In this document: positions 1-11,102 of the stretch, piece by piece | Layout: each line of letters begins with the position of its first letter | How positions within the stretch are numbered: position 1 is the first letter of the stretch | From: Armigeres subalbatus | Taxonomy: Eukaryota > Arthropoda > Insecta > Diptera > Culicidae | Direction of reading: 5' to 3' | DNA: 64,000 bases | Assembly: GCF_024139115.2 (NCBI RefSeq) | Contig: NC_085140.1 | Span: 437,061,260-437,125,259, forward strand | Notes under the pieces: model-generated | What the model saw: the letters and a program-made list of their open reading frames with translations, nothing else | Told to the model about the DNA's origin: nothing | The model's database searches: none | Position numbers and translations under genes: made by a program

Positions 1-230
1 ACACTATTTTCAAATCGCTATATCTCAGCCGTTAGTGAACCAATTTGAACAATTTAGGGACTCACAAATTTTCCCGTCCATCAAGATTTGTCTGAGATGT
101 TGAGACCTCCGATCGGACCAAAAATGACCTCTGTGGACCTCCAAACGTCGGAGCAAGTCGTGATTTTCATACAAATTGCGTGGTTGGTGCTCACCAGCTT
201 GATGTTCATGCTAACATTAGTAAGATATTT

Positions 231-1455
231 CGAAATCCGTGAGATTTAGAAAGTTGCCGTCTTCTACAATTTTGTTCAGGATGCCAAAACCATACTGTCG
301 CTGATTATATTATTTCGGAACTCGTCCGCTTGCCGGCGCTAGTGTATATGAGAAAGATCGCTGGGTCAAATATTTCGGAATCCGTAAGACTTAGAAAGCT
401 GTCGTCTTCTACAATTTTGTTCAGGAGGCCAAAACCATACTGTCGCTGATTATATTATTTCGGAGCTCGTCCGCTTGGCGGCGCTAGTGTATATGAGAAA
501 GATCGCTGGGTCAAATATTTCGAAATCTGTAAGATTTAGAAAGCTGCCATCTTCTACAATCTTGTTCAGAAGTGTAAAACCATACTGTCGCAGATCATAT
601 TATTTCGGAGCCCGTCCGCTAGGCGGCGCTAGTGTATATGGGAATACTCGATGGGTCAAATATTTCGGAATACGAAAGAATTAGAAAGCTGACATCTTCT
701 ACAATTTTTCTCAGGAGTGTAAAATCATAGTGTTGCAGATCATATTATTTCGGAACTCGTCCACTTAGCGGCGCTAGTGTATATGGGAATGCCCGTTGGG
801 TCAAATATTTCGGAATCTGTAGGATTTGGAAAGCTGCCGTCTTCTACAATCTTGTTCAGGAGTGTAGAACCATACTGTCGCAGATCATATTATTTCGAAA
901 CTCGTCCGCTTGGTGGTGCTAGTGTATATGACAAAGATCTCTGGGTCAAATATTTCGGAATAAAAAAGATTTAGAAAGCTGACGTCTTCTACAATTTAGT
1001 TCAGGAGGCCAAAACCATACAGTAGCAGATCATATTATTTCGGAACTCGTCCGTTTGGCGGCGCAAGTGTATATGAGAAAGCTCGTTGGGTCAAAATTTT
1101 TTGGAATCCGAAAGATTTAGAAAGCTAACCTCTTCTACAATTTTGTTCAGGAGTGTAAAACCATACTGTCAAAGATAATATAATTTCGGAACTCTTCCGC
1201 TTAGCGGAACTAGTGTATATGGGAATGCCCGTTGGGTCAAATATTTCGAAATCAAGGATTTGGAAAGCTGCCATCTTCTACAATCTTGTTCAGGAGTGCA
1301 GAACCATACTGTCGCAGATCATATTATTTCGGAACTCGTCCGCTTGGCGGCGCTAGTGTAAATGGGAATACTCGTTGGGTCAAATATTTTGAAATCCGAT
1401 AGATGTAGAAAGCTGGCGTCTTCTACAATTTTGTTCAGGAGGCTAAAACCACAGA
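231..1455 (+). repeat. Left array of ~145-bp subrepeats
   Basis: About eight imperfect tandem copies. Landmarks repeat every ~145 bp: the word GGCGCTAGTGTATATG near 336, 481, 628, 772, 912, 1057, 1206 and 1349, followed by GGGTCAAATATTTCGGAATC and then TCTTCTACAATTTTGTTCAG. Copies differ by point changes and small indels, so the array is not recent. Short open frames here are by-products of the repeat. Confidence 0.85.
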
Positions 1456-1469
1456 CGAACAGACGTAAC

Positions 1470-1736
1470 AGCTTGAACATTTTTCTAAAAATCGATCGCT
1501 CAATTCCTCTACCACCACCTTGCGAGCATGTTACACGAAACAATGTTTCGTATGACATTTTCACCAGAAGGCGCTGGGATACAAAGAACAAAGGGATCCG
1601 ATCGATTCCAGTTTGAGACAGCAGCACGTACGAACGTGTTTTTTGCTCGCGCATTTTTTCCAAGTGTTTTTTCTCGTTCGTTCGCTGTTTACGTTTTCGC
1701 TTCGTCGCGTTGGCGTTATTTTCTCCCGGACCTGTC
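1470..1736 (+). other. Probable 5' leader of the truncated retrotransposon
   Basis: Sequence between the last left subrepeat and the ORF1 ATG. It is not subrepeat and carries no coding sense I could recognise. Its position suggests it is the 5' UTR of the same insertion. Confidence 0.4.
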
Positions 1737-2756
1737 ATGGGAGACTCGGTGGCCGATTCGGTCGCTGGAAAAGTGCCTAAGCGCACTGCTCTTGGAGGCG
1801 CGGGTAAGCCCTCCAAGCAGCTTTTGCAGAGCAACATGTTCTCGCCGTTGCCGCTTGATGACGCCGACAATCCGCCAAAAAAGAGGAAGAAGCAGCAATC
1901 GCAGCTGCCGCAGGTGCAACCGGAGTGGAAGGAGAAGTGCCCGCCCGTGTTTGTGAAGGGCGATCCGCCGGATTTATGCCCAAAAATTCGCCAGCTGATC
2001 GCTTAGGGGCTGAAATGTACTTTTCGGCTCTGCAGCGAGGGCGTGAAAGTGATGCCGGCAAACAAGGACAATCATCAATCCGTCGTGGAGTTCCTCGAGG
2101 TCCACAAGTATAAGTACTACACTCATGACCACACCGGCACGAAGCCGCTCAAGGCTTTGCTGCGAGGACTCCACGGAAGGAGAGTCCATGAAGGAGAAAG
2201 AGCTCCAAGTAGAGCTTGAAAGTTTCGGATTGAAGCCAGTGGCCGTGCACAAGATCGCTCGTCACGACAAGGCGAGGAGATATCGCTACCAGCTTTACCT
2301 AATCCAGGACCTGAAGCTGGTTGGCGTTATAATTTACACCGTCGTTGGCTGGGAGCGATATCGGACAGTGCACCGCGATGTCACGCAATGTACCAACTGC
2401 TTCAATTTCGGGCACGGCACCAGGAACTGCCGCATGAAGCCGCGCTGCAACAAGTGTGGCGAACCCCATCCGACTGACGAGTGCCACAAAATGGAGGTGG
2501 CCGATCCCAAGTGCGCCAACTGTGGCGATAAACATCGGGTCACCACAAAGGGCTGCCCAAAGCGAGCCAAGTTCCTGGAAATCCGGAAGAAGGCTTCCAC
2601 CAGGACCATTCCGAAGAAGAACCGTGTTCCTGTAATCAACGAGGCGAACTTTCCAGCCATCCCGGCTCGCCGTCGTGCGATTCCAATACTCCCACCGCTA
2701 CAGCTGCACAAGCGACTGGCAGCGACAGCTGCATCCGTCCAAGCTCCAGCATCGCT
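1737..2756 (+). pseudogene. Broken ORF1 (gag-like, CCHC zinc knuckles) of a Jockey-type non-LTR retrotransposon
   Basis: ORF1 proteins of this group bind retrotransposon RNA and form the RNP. An ATG at 1737 starts a basic N-terminal region with a KKRKKQQ run. A stop codon interrupts the frame near 2004, and the coding sense moves to another frame around 2150-2180. The frame from ~2190 to 2756 holds the recognisable part: a domain ending in TVHRDVTQCTNC, then clustered knuckles C-x2-C-x4-H-x4-C (CTNCFNFGHGTRNC), CNKCGEPHPTDEC and CANCGDKHRVTTKGC. The arrangement matches Jockey/Juan-type ORF1. No ORF2 follows: at about 2757 the sequence goes straight back into the 145-bp subrepeat, so only the 5' part was inserted or kept. 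GC content is higher than in the surrounding sequence. Confidence 0.75.
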
Positions 2757-2944
2757 ACACGGAGCTAGTGTATATGGGAATACTCATTGGGTTTGATATT
2801 TTGGGATCCGTGAAACTTAGAAAGTTGAAATTTGCTCAATATGTTCAGTAGGTCAAAACTGGACTAGACCTGTAGCTGCCGCGCCACACCACTTCCAGAG
2901 GAATTTCTTGATGAACTTCTGGAGAATTCCTGGGTGAGCTTTTG

Positions 2945-5297
2945 AAGGAATTACTGGATGAAGGACGGAGGAACTTCCGGAGGAATTCCTGGAGGAACTT
3001 CCGGAGGAACTTCCGGAGGAATTCCTGGAGGAACTTTCGGAGGAATTCCTGGAGGAACTTCCGGAGGAATTCCTGGAGGAACTTCCGGAGGAATTCCTGG
3101 AGGAACTTCCGGAGGAATTCCTGGAGGAACTTCCGGAGGAATTCCTGGAGGAACTTCCGGAGGAATTCCTGGAGGAACTTCCGGAGGAATTCCTGGAGGA
3201 ACTTCCGGAGGAATTCCTGGAGGAACTTCCGGAGGAATTCCTGGAGGAACTTCCGGAGGAATTCCTGGAGGAACTTCCGGAGGAATTTCTGGAGGAACTT
3301 CCGGAGGAATTTCTGGAGGAACTTCCGGAGGAATTCCTGGAGGAACTTCCGGAGGAATTCCTGGAGGAACTTCCGGGGGAATTCCTGGAGGAATTTCCGG
3401 AGGAATTCCTGGAGGAACTTCCGGAGGAATTCCTGGAGGAACTTCCGGAGGAATTCCTGGAGGAACTTCCGGAGGAATTCCTGGAGGAACTTCCGGAGGA
3501 ATTCCTGGAGGAACTTCCGGAGGAATTCCTGGAGGAACTTCCGGAGGAATTCCTGGAGGAACTTCCGGAGGAATTCCTGGAGGAACTTCCGGAGGAATTC
3601 CTGGAGGAACTTCCGGAGGAATTTCTGGAGGAACTTCCGGAGGAATTTCTGGAGGAACTTCCGGAGGAATTTCTGGAGGAACTTCCGGAGAAATTCCTGG
3701 AGGAACTTCCGGAGGAATTCCTGGAGGAACTTCCGGAGGAATTCCTGGAGGAACTTCCGGAGGAATTCCTGGAGGAACTTCCGGAGGAATTCCTGGAGGA
3801 ACTTCCGGAGGAATTCCTGGAGGAACTTCCGGAAGAATTCCTGGAGGAACTTCCGGAGGAATTCCTGGAGGAACTTCCGGAGGAATTCCTGGAGGAACTT
3901 CCGGAGGAATTCCTGGAGGAACTTCCGGAGGAATTCCTGGAGGAACTTCCGGAGGAATTCCTGGAGGAACTTCCGGAGGAATTCCTGGAGGAACTTCCGG
4001 AGGAATTCCTGGAGGAACTGCCGGAGGAATTCCTGGAGGAACTTCCGGAGGAATTCCTGGAGGAACTTCCGGAGGAATTCCTGGAGGAACTTCCGAAGGA
4101 ATTCCTGGAGGAACTTCCGAAGGAATTCCTGGAGGAACTTCCGAAGGAATTCCTGGAGGAACTTCCGAAGGAATTCCTGGAGGAACTTCCGGAGGAATTC
4201 CTGGAGGAACTTCCGGAGGAATTCCTGGAGGAACTTCCGGAGGAATTCCTGGAGGAACTTCCGGAGGAATTCCTGGAGGAACTTCCGGAGGAATTCCTGG
4301 AGGAACTTCCGGAGGAATTCCTGGAGGAACTTCCGGAGGAATTCCTGGAGGAACTTCCGGAGGAATTCCTGGAAGAACTTCCGGAGGAATTCCTGGAGGA
4401 ACTTCCGGAGGAATTCCTGGAGGAACTTCCGGAGGAATTCCTGGAGGAACTTCCGGAGGAATTCCTGGAGGAACTTCCGAAGGAATTCCTGGAGGAACTT
4501 CCGAAGGAATTCCTGGAGGAACTTCCGAAGGAATTCCTGGAGGAACTTCCGAAGGAATTCCTGGAGGAACTTCCGAAGGAATTCCTGGAGGAACTTCCGA
4601 AGGAATTCCTGGAGGAACTTCCGAAGGAATTCCTGGAGGAACTTCCGAAGGAATTCCTGGAGGAACTTCCGAAGGAATTCCTGGAGGAACTTCCGGAGGA
4701 ATTCCTGGAGGAACTTCCGGAGGGATTCCTGGAGGAACTTCCGGAGGAATTCCTGGAGGAACTTCCGGAGGAATTCCTGGAGGGACTTCCGGAGGAATTC
4801 CTGGAGGGACTTCCGGAGGAATTCCTGGAGGGACTTCCGGAGGAATTCCTGGAGGGACTTCCGGAGAAATTCCTGGAGGGACTTCCGGAGGAATTCCTGG
4901 AGAAACTTTCGGAGGAGTTCCTGGAGGAATTTGCGGAGCAATTCCTGGAGGAACTTTCGGAGGAATTCCTGGAGGAACTTCCGGAGGAATTCCTGGAGGA
5001 ACTTCCGGAGGAATTCCTGGAGGAACTTCCGGAGGAATTCCTGGAGGAACTTCCGGAGGAATTCCTGGAGGAACTTCCGGAGGAATTCCTGGAGGAACTT
5101 CCGGAGGAATTCCTGGAGGAACTTCCGGAGGAATTCCTGGAGGAACTTCCGGAGGAATTCCTGGAGGAACTTCCGGAGGAATTCCTGGAGGAATTTCTGA
5201 AGGTTCTTCTGGAGGAATTCCTGAAGGAACTTTTGGAGGAATTCCTGGGGGAACTTCCGAAGGAACTCTTCGAGGAACTTCCGGAGGAATTCCTGGT
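2945..5297. repeat. Minisatellite, 24-bp unit, roughly 97 copies
   Basis: The unit is two related 12-mers, GGAGGAACTTCC and GGAGGAATTCCT, each with a near-palindromic core (GGAACTTCC, GGAATTCC). The period is a multiple of three and the unit has no stop, so very long frames are open on both strands; these are not taken as genes. Variants are clustered: a CCGAAGGA variant fills four consecutive units near 4090-4170 and about nine near 4480-4690, a GGAGGGACTT variant lies near 4785-4875, and an AATTTCT variant lies near 3285-3315 and 3620-3670. Edges decay at about 2945-3050 and 5195-5297. Confidence 0.95.
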
Positions 5298-5364
5298 GTG
5301 AATTTTTTTGACAGTTTGCTATAACATTTAGAAAATTCAAATATCTCTCTATTAGTTAAACTTA

Positions 5365-5432
5365 CTCAGTTATGACTATAAAATCGTTCAGATGGAGTAA
5401 AACCAAAGAGCAGATTTTTTTCCCTGAGCGTA
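5365..5432 (+). repeat. Dispersed repeat, one of two copies
   Basis: A stretch containing GACTATAAAA, a GTAAAA-CAAAGAGCAGATTTT core and GTAGGACAAC recurs at about 46789-46862 in the same orientation with a few differences. Here it sits between the minisatellite and the right subrepeat array. Confidence 0.7.
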
Positions 5433-5435
5433 GGA

Positions 5436-6230
5436 CAACCTGTGCGACAGTATGGTTTTGGCCTCCTGAACAAAATTGTAAAAGACGACAGCTTTTTGAA
5501 TCTTGCGAATTCCAAAATATTTGAACCAACGAGTATTCTCATATACACTAGCGCCGCCAAGCGGACGAGTTCCGAAATAATATAATCAGCGACAGTATGG
5601 TTGGTGCCTCCTGAACAAAATTGTAGAAGACGACAGCTTTGTAAATCTTACGGATTCCGAAATATTTGACTCAACGGGCATTCCCATATACACTAGCGCC
5701 GCCAGGCGGACGAGTTCCGAGACAATATGATCCTCGACAGTATGGTTTTACACTCCTGAACAAGATTGTAGAAGACGACAGCTTTCTAAATCTTACAGAT
5801 TTCGAAATATTTGACCCAGCGATCTTTCTCATATACACTAGCGCCGCTAAGGGGACGAGTTCCGAAATAATATGACCTGCAACAGTATGGTTTTGGCCTC
5901 CTGAACAAAATTGTAAAAGACGACAGCTTTCTAAATCTTACGGATTCCGAAATATTTGACCCAACGATCTTTCTCATATAAACTAGCGCCGCCAAGCGAA
6001 CGAGTTCCTAAATAATATGATCTGCGACAGTATGGTTGTGGCCTCCTGAACAAAATTGTAGAATAAGGAAGCTTTCTAGATTTTATGGATTCCAAAATAT
6101 TTGACTCAAAGGGCATTCATATATACACTAGCGCCGCCAAGCGGACGAGTTCCGAAATAATATAATCAGCGACAGTATTGTTTTGGCCTCCTGAACAAAA
6201 TTGTAGAAGACGGCAACTTTCTAAATCTCA
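5436..6230 (-). repeat. Right array of ~145-bp subrepeats (inverted)
   Basis: About five copies of the same subrepeat as at 231-1455 but in reverse orientation. CATATACACTAGCGCC recurs near 5540, 5685, 5831, 5976 and 6123. With the left array it forms the inner arms of the foldback. Confidence 0.85.
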
Positions 6231-6466
6231 CGGATTTCGAAATATCTTACTAATGTTAGCATGAACATCAAGCTGGTGAGCACCAACCACGCAATTTGTA
6301 TGAAAATCACGACTTGCTCCGACGTTTGGAGGTCCACAGAGGTCATTTTTGGTCCGATCGGAGGTCTCAACATCTCAGACAAATCTTGATGGACGGGAAA
6401 ATTTGTGAGTCCCTGAATTGTTCAAATCGGTTCATTAACGGCTGAGATATAGCGATTTGAAAATAG

Positions 6467-6625
6467 CGTTCCGACTGTTTGGGAGGCACGGTCGGAGGAG
6501 TGTTAAGAACCTTCCCCGGCCCCAAAAACCTCTACATCCAAATTTTCACGTCGATCGGTTCAGTAGTTTCCGAGTCTATAAGGCACAGACAGACAGAAAT
6601 TCATTTTTATGTATATAGATATTAG
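6467..6625 (+). repeat. Possible 3' end of a non-LTR or SINE-type retroelement
   Basis: Directly after the foldback arm is sequence with GATCGGTTCAGTAGTTTCC, then ACAGACAGACAGAAATTC and a terminal TTTATGTATATAGATAT. This order resembles the 3' ends of arthropod RTE-like elements and their SINEs. The identification is from memory of that style of tail. It may instead be part of the foldback, whose left partner would be outside the window. Confidence 0.35.
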
Positions 6626-6659
6626 ACAATTTTCTGAAAAATGGATACTACTCATAAAA

Positions 6660-7262
6660 AAATACATTCATATTTGTCTGAAACCAAACAAAAGTCTAGG
6701 CAACACGTCAATTTCTAAAGAAGGAATCATATCCACAATTTTCATATTCAAAAACGGGCACGGGCAAACACATACTTATAAAGAAGGTGTAGGGACACGG
6801 CAGGTATTTCCGTCCATCGTCGTAGGGGCTAAAACCAACGAAAGCAACGTACATTTGCTAGAACTCCACTATAGCAGACGTTTCTCCTGAGCCCACGATT
6901 TGGTACGTATGAGTTTTACAAAAAAAACGTCTCTTCTATTGGTTTTCGAGACTATGACGAACAGACGAAAATACCTGCCGTGTCCCTACCTACAAAACTC
7001 TATTGGCTCGATAGCAGTGAGAGGCATAAAGATCTCTATTCAATTGGCGCATACCGTTCGTCTAGAATATTAGGCTGGTTCAAAATTCATCTCGAATCTT
7101 GCATTAAATAGAAGGAATAACATCTACAATAACATAACAAGGCAAAGGTCTTAAACGGAGCAAGCGCCTTCTTTAAAAAAAAATGGATCACATCCACCAT
7201 TGCTCCATTTCTAGCAAACGCCTATTTTCAAAGAAGTGATCCCTTCTCCGAATTAAGGCAAT
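6660..7262 (+). repeat. Degenerate copies of the 52-bp tandem-repeat family
   Basis: Pieces of the unit AAAGAAGGNATCACATCC-ACCATTGC are recognisable at about 6715-6790 and 7160-7262, split by a 195-bp MITE and ~150 bp of unassigned sequence. Same family as at 7930-8135, 9690-9783, 11103-11570 and 59120-59350. Confidence 0.55.
6792..6986. mobile_element. MITE, 195 bp, TA target duplication
   Basis: Ends are GGGACACGGCAGGTATTT and its reverse complement AAATACCTGCCGTGTCCC, flanked by TA at 6790-6791 and 6987-6988. Both ends carry ~24 bp of nearly perfect inverted repeat. TA duplication fits a Tc1/mariner-type mobiliser. No coding capacity. Confidence 0.75.
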
Positions 7263-7722
7263 GGTGGATGTTCCTACTGGCAACCCTTTCGTACCAAATG
7301 AGCTGAAGTCTGCCGCTATGGGAAAAGAAACCAGAAAAAGAAACCGTCAGAAACCGAAACTGATATCAAAACATAAAAGGAAATGTGTTTACTGGCTATG
7401 GTGCAACGTGACCTGGAACAAATTTAATTTATCAGTGCTAATTCATTCAATTTTGCTTTATTTAAACATAAATAAGATCTTTGGTAAGGATTACTTAAAA
7501 CTATTGCATTATATACATTATATACAATTATTTCTTATTACCTATAGGGAATTATTATTTGTCTAACCTAAAAGTGAATTTGTTCGAGGAGCAATAGAAA
7601 CTAGAGGCACTGAATTTGTAAGTAGATTACCTCCTTAAAAAATGATATACTTTGAATAAATATCAATTGCAGTGAAATAATTAATATTGAGCGTCTTAGG
7701 GGAAAATGTTACAAGGTTAAAA
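7263..7722. other. AT-rich intronic sequence, nothing recognised
   Basis: About 460 bases with a short open frame on the plus strand that shows no known motif. I see no gene or clear repeat here. Confidence 0.4.
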
Positions 7723-7916
7723 ATTTTTCAAACTTCCATTTACTTCCGCTATATTCACTTATGTATCAACCAGATACGTATTTCGTTTTCTACTTGAAAA
7801 CTTCTTCAGTGTTTTGTTATCGACTTAACTGAAGACGTTTTCAAGTAGAAAACGAAATACGTATCTGGTTGATACATAAGTGAATATAGCGGAAGTAAAT
7901 GGAAGTTTGAAAAAAA
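7723..7916. mobile_element. Perfect-arm palindromic MITE, ~194 bp
   Basis: The left arm, with CATTTACTTCCGCTATATTC and CAGATACGTATTTCG, is mirrored in the right arm with almost no mismatch; the loop of about 25 bases lies near 7806-7832. The core CAGATACGTATTTCG...CTTCAGTG is shared with the otherwise different palindromes at 17750-18008 and 32914-33201. Confidence 0.8.
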
Positions 7917-7929
7917 TGTATCAATTGCA

Positions 7930-8135
7930 GCTTGAAGCATTACGCTGAAAAGAACTGTGTTTCGAACAGTGGATGCGATCCATTCTTTGAAAACAGGCGT
8001 TTGCTAGAAATGGTGGATGGATATGATCCATTTTTTTAAAGAAGGCGCTTGCTCCGACAAACGCATACATATTTTTTAAGATGGGATAATATCCACCATT
8101 GCTTTTATCGGGGCCAGCGCCTGCTTTTAAAGAAG
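7930..8135 (+). repeat. 52-bp family tandem copies
   Basis: Three to four decayed units (for example AAACAGGCGTTTGCTAGAAATGG and GGCCAGCGCCTGCTTTTAAA split over 7990-8130). The last unit is interrupted by the 191-bp MITE that follows. Confidence 0.65.
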
Positions 8136-8143
8136 GAATTACC

Positions 8144-8334
8144 CAAGATGAATACACCACTAGGTGTTCCAATCTGCCAAATTCACGATTCAGCCATCTT
8201 GGATTTTAGTATGGGAGAGCCAGCCGGTTTGTTTATGTTTTGCACCGAAAATGAATTTTTCACCCCCGCCGGCCCCGCCTTCTTCTCGTCCATAAACTGA
8301 GCACATTGAAACACCTAGCTGTGTATTCATCTTG
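8144..8334. mobile_element. hAT-like MITE, 191 bp, 8-bp target duplication
   Basis: Ends are CAAGATGAATACAC and GTGTATTCATCTTG, with a ~28-bp imperfect inverted repeat. Perfect 8-bp duplications GAATTACC lie at 8136-8143 and 8335-8342. Ends starting CA and an 8-bp duplication are hAT characters. It sits inside a unit of the 52-bp repeat. Confidence 0.75.
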
Positions 8335-8342
8335 GAATTACC

Positions 8343-9680
8343 CAAGTAGGGTTTCTCACCCCATTCCCGGCCTAACATGCGCACGACTGCATTATTTAAT
8401 TGATATTTATGACTAGGGGCAACTTTTCTGAATTTTGTGGGCCGTGTAATATTGCGATGGGGTTCACCTCTGCTTCAAAAATAGTTATTCTTGCTAAACA
8501 CCGCTTGAAAAAGCTTTTATTTGATTTAAATTAACATGGTGCAGCACTCATTTCAGTCCTAGGCGATTGCTTATCCGGCATACCCCAAATCTCCTCGGCA
8601 TACGCAATATTTTACTCAATCTCTCAACATCTTACTCTCATTCTCTCTCTCCGGACGGTAGAAAATGCGACGTAAACAAAAATATGCACGTTCCACGACA
8701 ACAAGATGCCAGATGGTATTATTCATAATCATTTTTATTTGGTTGAGAAGATATATTTACTCATCCAAATTTCTTCCAAACACTTAAAACAATATCTTTT
8801 CCACCTTTTGAAATCGAGAGAATTATAAATAACATGATAGCGTCAACGTATTAGACAGTTTTCCTATTAACGATGAAGGATTATCTTCATACTAAAATAA
8901 GACTTATGGCCTTTTGGCAGCACTGTACAGCTAGAAGTTCTTGGGCCGAGGTGATTTTTTGTTCGGTTTGAAGATACATTTTTAAATGTATTCCAATATG
9001 TTTATATAAAATCTAGTGATACGAACAATTACAAAAGATTGAAGTGCGTGAGTTTAGCATTATTGTGTGGTGATAAACAGCCTGAAGCAATGGTTGTATC
9101 GAGCACTGTGACGATTTTCAGGTAGGTGTTTATTTGATGATACCGTTTTGTAAAAGTGGAAAGAATCACTCCGGCTCAGTGGTATTGCAGCGAAGAGCAA
9201 AAGTTTGAAATCTACATTTTTATTTTCTATAATTGGATCGATTAGGAGTGAAATAAATGGTTGAAAAATATTGAGTATTGTGCGAGATAAATAGGAGACT
9301 TTTTTAAAATGATCAATCATAAACCTACGGCTACTAAACAGTATAAATCATTAGCTTTCTGTGCAGTGAGCCGGGAATGGGGTCCATAGGCCCAAGTAGT
9401 GATTTACCCTAACTATATATGTTTGCAAATAATACAGCAATTAAAGTTGGCTTAAAGTGGGAAAAGGCCCTTTTACGACTGGAATAATGCCTAATTACTT
9501 TGACATGTTGAAATAAAGCATAAGTAATGTATCGCTACATTCGTAATGCTGAAGAAGTGTACCGTTGCCTGACAGTTGATGAATAAATGCATCTTTACAT
9601 CGGTAAAACTGATCTAATGCCATTAGCATTTGATATGCTGATTTGTGATTGATTAGTTGCAATAATTAATGCTTGGTGGT
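8343..9680. other. Intronic sequence without recognised gene
   Basis: About 1.3 kb of mostly AT-rich sequence. The only open frames are short and have no known motif. No inverted repeat stood out. Confidence 0.4.
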
Positions 9681-9689
9681 TACTTGGGT

Positions 9690-9783
9690 ACATCTTCCAT
9701 CGCTTCATTTGTGGCAAACGCTTATTTTTAAAAAAGGGATCACATCCAGAATTGCATTTATCCGGGCAAGCGCCTACTTTTAA
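9690..9783 (+). repeat. 52-bp family copies, left of a TTAA insertion
   Basis: Two units (GGCAAACGCTTATTTTTAAA, GGGCAAGCGCCTACTTTTAA). The second is cut at its TTAA by the next element and resumes at 11099. Confidence 0.75.
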
Positions 9784-11098
9784 CCTTCTGTCTGTGCTCA
9801 AAAAAACTTACGTTGTCTGTGCTCTGGGGTCAAATTGACCCCAAATTGAAATTGCTATAACTTTTTTAATGTTTGGCCAATTTTGGATTTTTGGGGCTGT
9901 TTCGAAAGATAAATTAATCATCTTTCAGGTCGTCAGGTCAGGTCAGGTCAAAGATTGACTATTGGTGGGCGGGTACATCGCGGGGAGGGGTTTTAGTGAA
10001 CAAGGGTATAAAACCAGTGATTTTTCATGATTATTTTACTTATACCCGAAAATCCTACCCATTTTGAACTGCACCTTTTTTAGAAAGGTTATGCAGGAAG
10101 GCATGTGCTCTGGCATGAAGCGTTGATAAGTTTAGAACTCGGCCGCCAGGTGGTGGTATATTTGAATTCATTATTTTGGACTACTTAAGATATTCCGATA
10201 TATAGAATTCTCCTCAGTGTAAATATTCTTATCGCACAAATTCAAAAATTGGAAGACGTACTCATTATATTGAGCACCGCTTTGTAGTGCTAGACATCCT
10301 GAACAATACAACTTGAGTGTAGGTATGAGCGATCTCAAGCTAAAGCAATATTTCATATATGCAAGAATATTGCAAGTCCGCTAGCGCCGCCTATTTGTAA
10401 ATTTCCTAATTATTCATTCCGTCACATGATAGTCCATTCCCACCAGACGAACTTTATTAAAGAGGTCATCTTTACAAATTTCAAATTTGTGCGATAAGAA
10501 TATTAACAATGAGGAAAATTCCATATATCGGAATTACTTGAGTAGTCTAAATTAATGAATTCAAATGTTCCGCCACCTAGCGACCAAGCTCTAAACTAAT
10601 CAATGCCTCATATCAAAGCCTCAAAGCATACGCCTTCCTGCATAACCTGTTTGAAAAGGTGCAGTTTAAAATGGGTAGGACTTTCAGATATAAGTAAAAT
10701 AAGCATGAAAAATCACTATTTTTGTACCCTTTTTACGAATACCCCTCCCCGCGATGTACCCGCCCACCTATAGTCAATCTTTAATAACGACCTGAAAGAT
10801 GATTAAATTATCTTTCGAAACAGCCCCAAAAATCCAAAATTGGCCAAGCATTAAAAAAGTTATAGCATTTCAATTTGGGGTCAATTTGACCCCAGAGCAC
10901 AGACAACGTAAGTTTTTTGAAAAAAGTACACTGTAGCGAATATTTTCAAGATTTTTGAAGTGAATTTGCACCCAGGAGACAGATCTCGGCGAGTTTTACC
11001 AAACTACCAAAAATTAGGAGAATCGGTTGAAAATTTAAAAAATGGCAGCCACTCAAAGTGGCCTGGGGTCATATTGACCCCAGAGCACAGACAAAAGG
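9784..11098. mobile_element. piggyBac-like non-autonomous element, 1315 bp, TTAA duplication
   Basis: TTAA at 9780-9783 and 11099-11102 flank ends CCTTCTGTCTGTGCTC and GAGCACAGACAAAAGG. Removing the element and one TTAA restores a continuous 52-bp repeat unit (CCTACTT-TTAA-AGAAGG), which proves the insertion. The inner arms at about 9808-10250 and 10470-10915 are long, highly similar inverted copies (words GGGGTCAAATTGACCCC, GGGCGGGTACATCGCGGGG and their complements). There is no transposase. The TTAA duplication and CC-start ends are piggyBac-superfamily characters. Confidence 0.85.
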
Positions 11099-11102
11099 TT
11101 AA

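Larger units (their letters stand above)
1..6466. mobile_element. Large foldback (inverted-repeat) element, left end at or beyond the window edge
   Basis: The first ~230 bases return as reverse complement at about 6240-6466: the left edge ACTATTTTCAAATCGC matches GCGATTTGAAAATAG near 6450-6466, and the block starting CTAACATTAGTAAGATATTT matches in reverse near 6230-6258. Inside these terminal arms lie arrays of a ~145-bp subrepeat, in direct orientation on the left (about 231-1455) and inverted on the right (about 5436-6230). The core holds a broken retrotransposon ORF1 and a minisatellite. No transposase is visible, so the mobilising family is unknown. The left terminus and any target duplication lie outside the window. 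It sits in the NOS intron downstream of the 13.4-kb exon. Confidence 0.7.

Noticed and set aside
2945..5297. CRISPR-like array
   Set aside because: Units are contiguous with no unique spacers and the context is an insect intron.
2845..5340. Open frames of 831, 788 and 752 codons over the minisatellite
   Set aside because: They follow directly from a 24-bp stop-free unit and read as endless LRKFLQEF-, GGTSGGIP- or [12 protein letters not shown] repeats on both strands; no start context, domain or neighbour supports translation.
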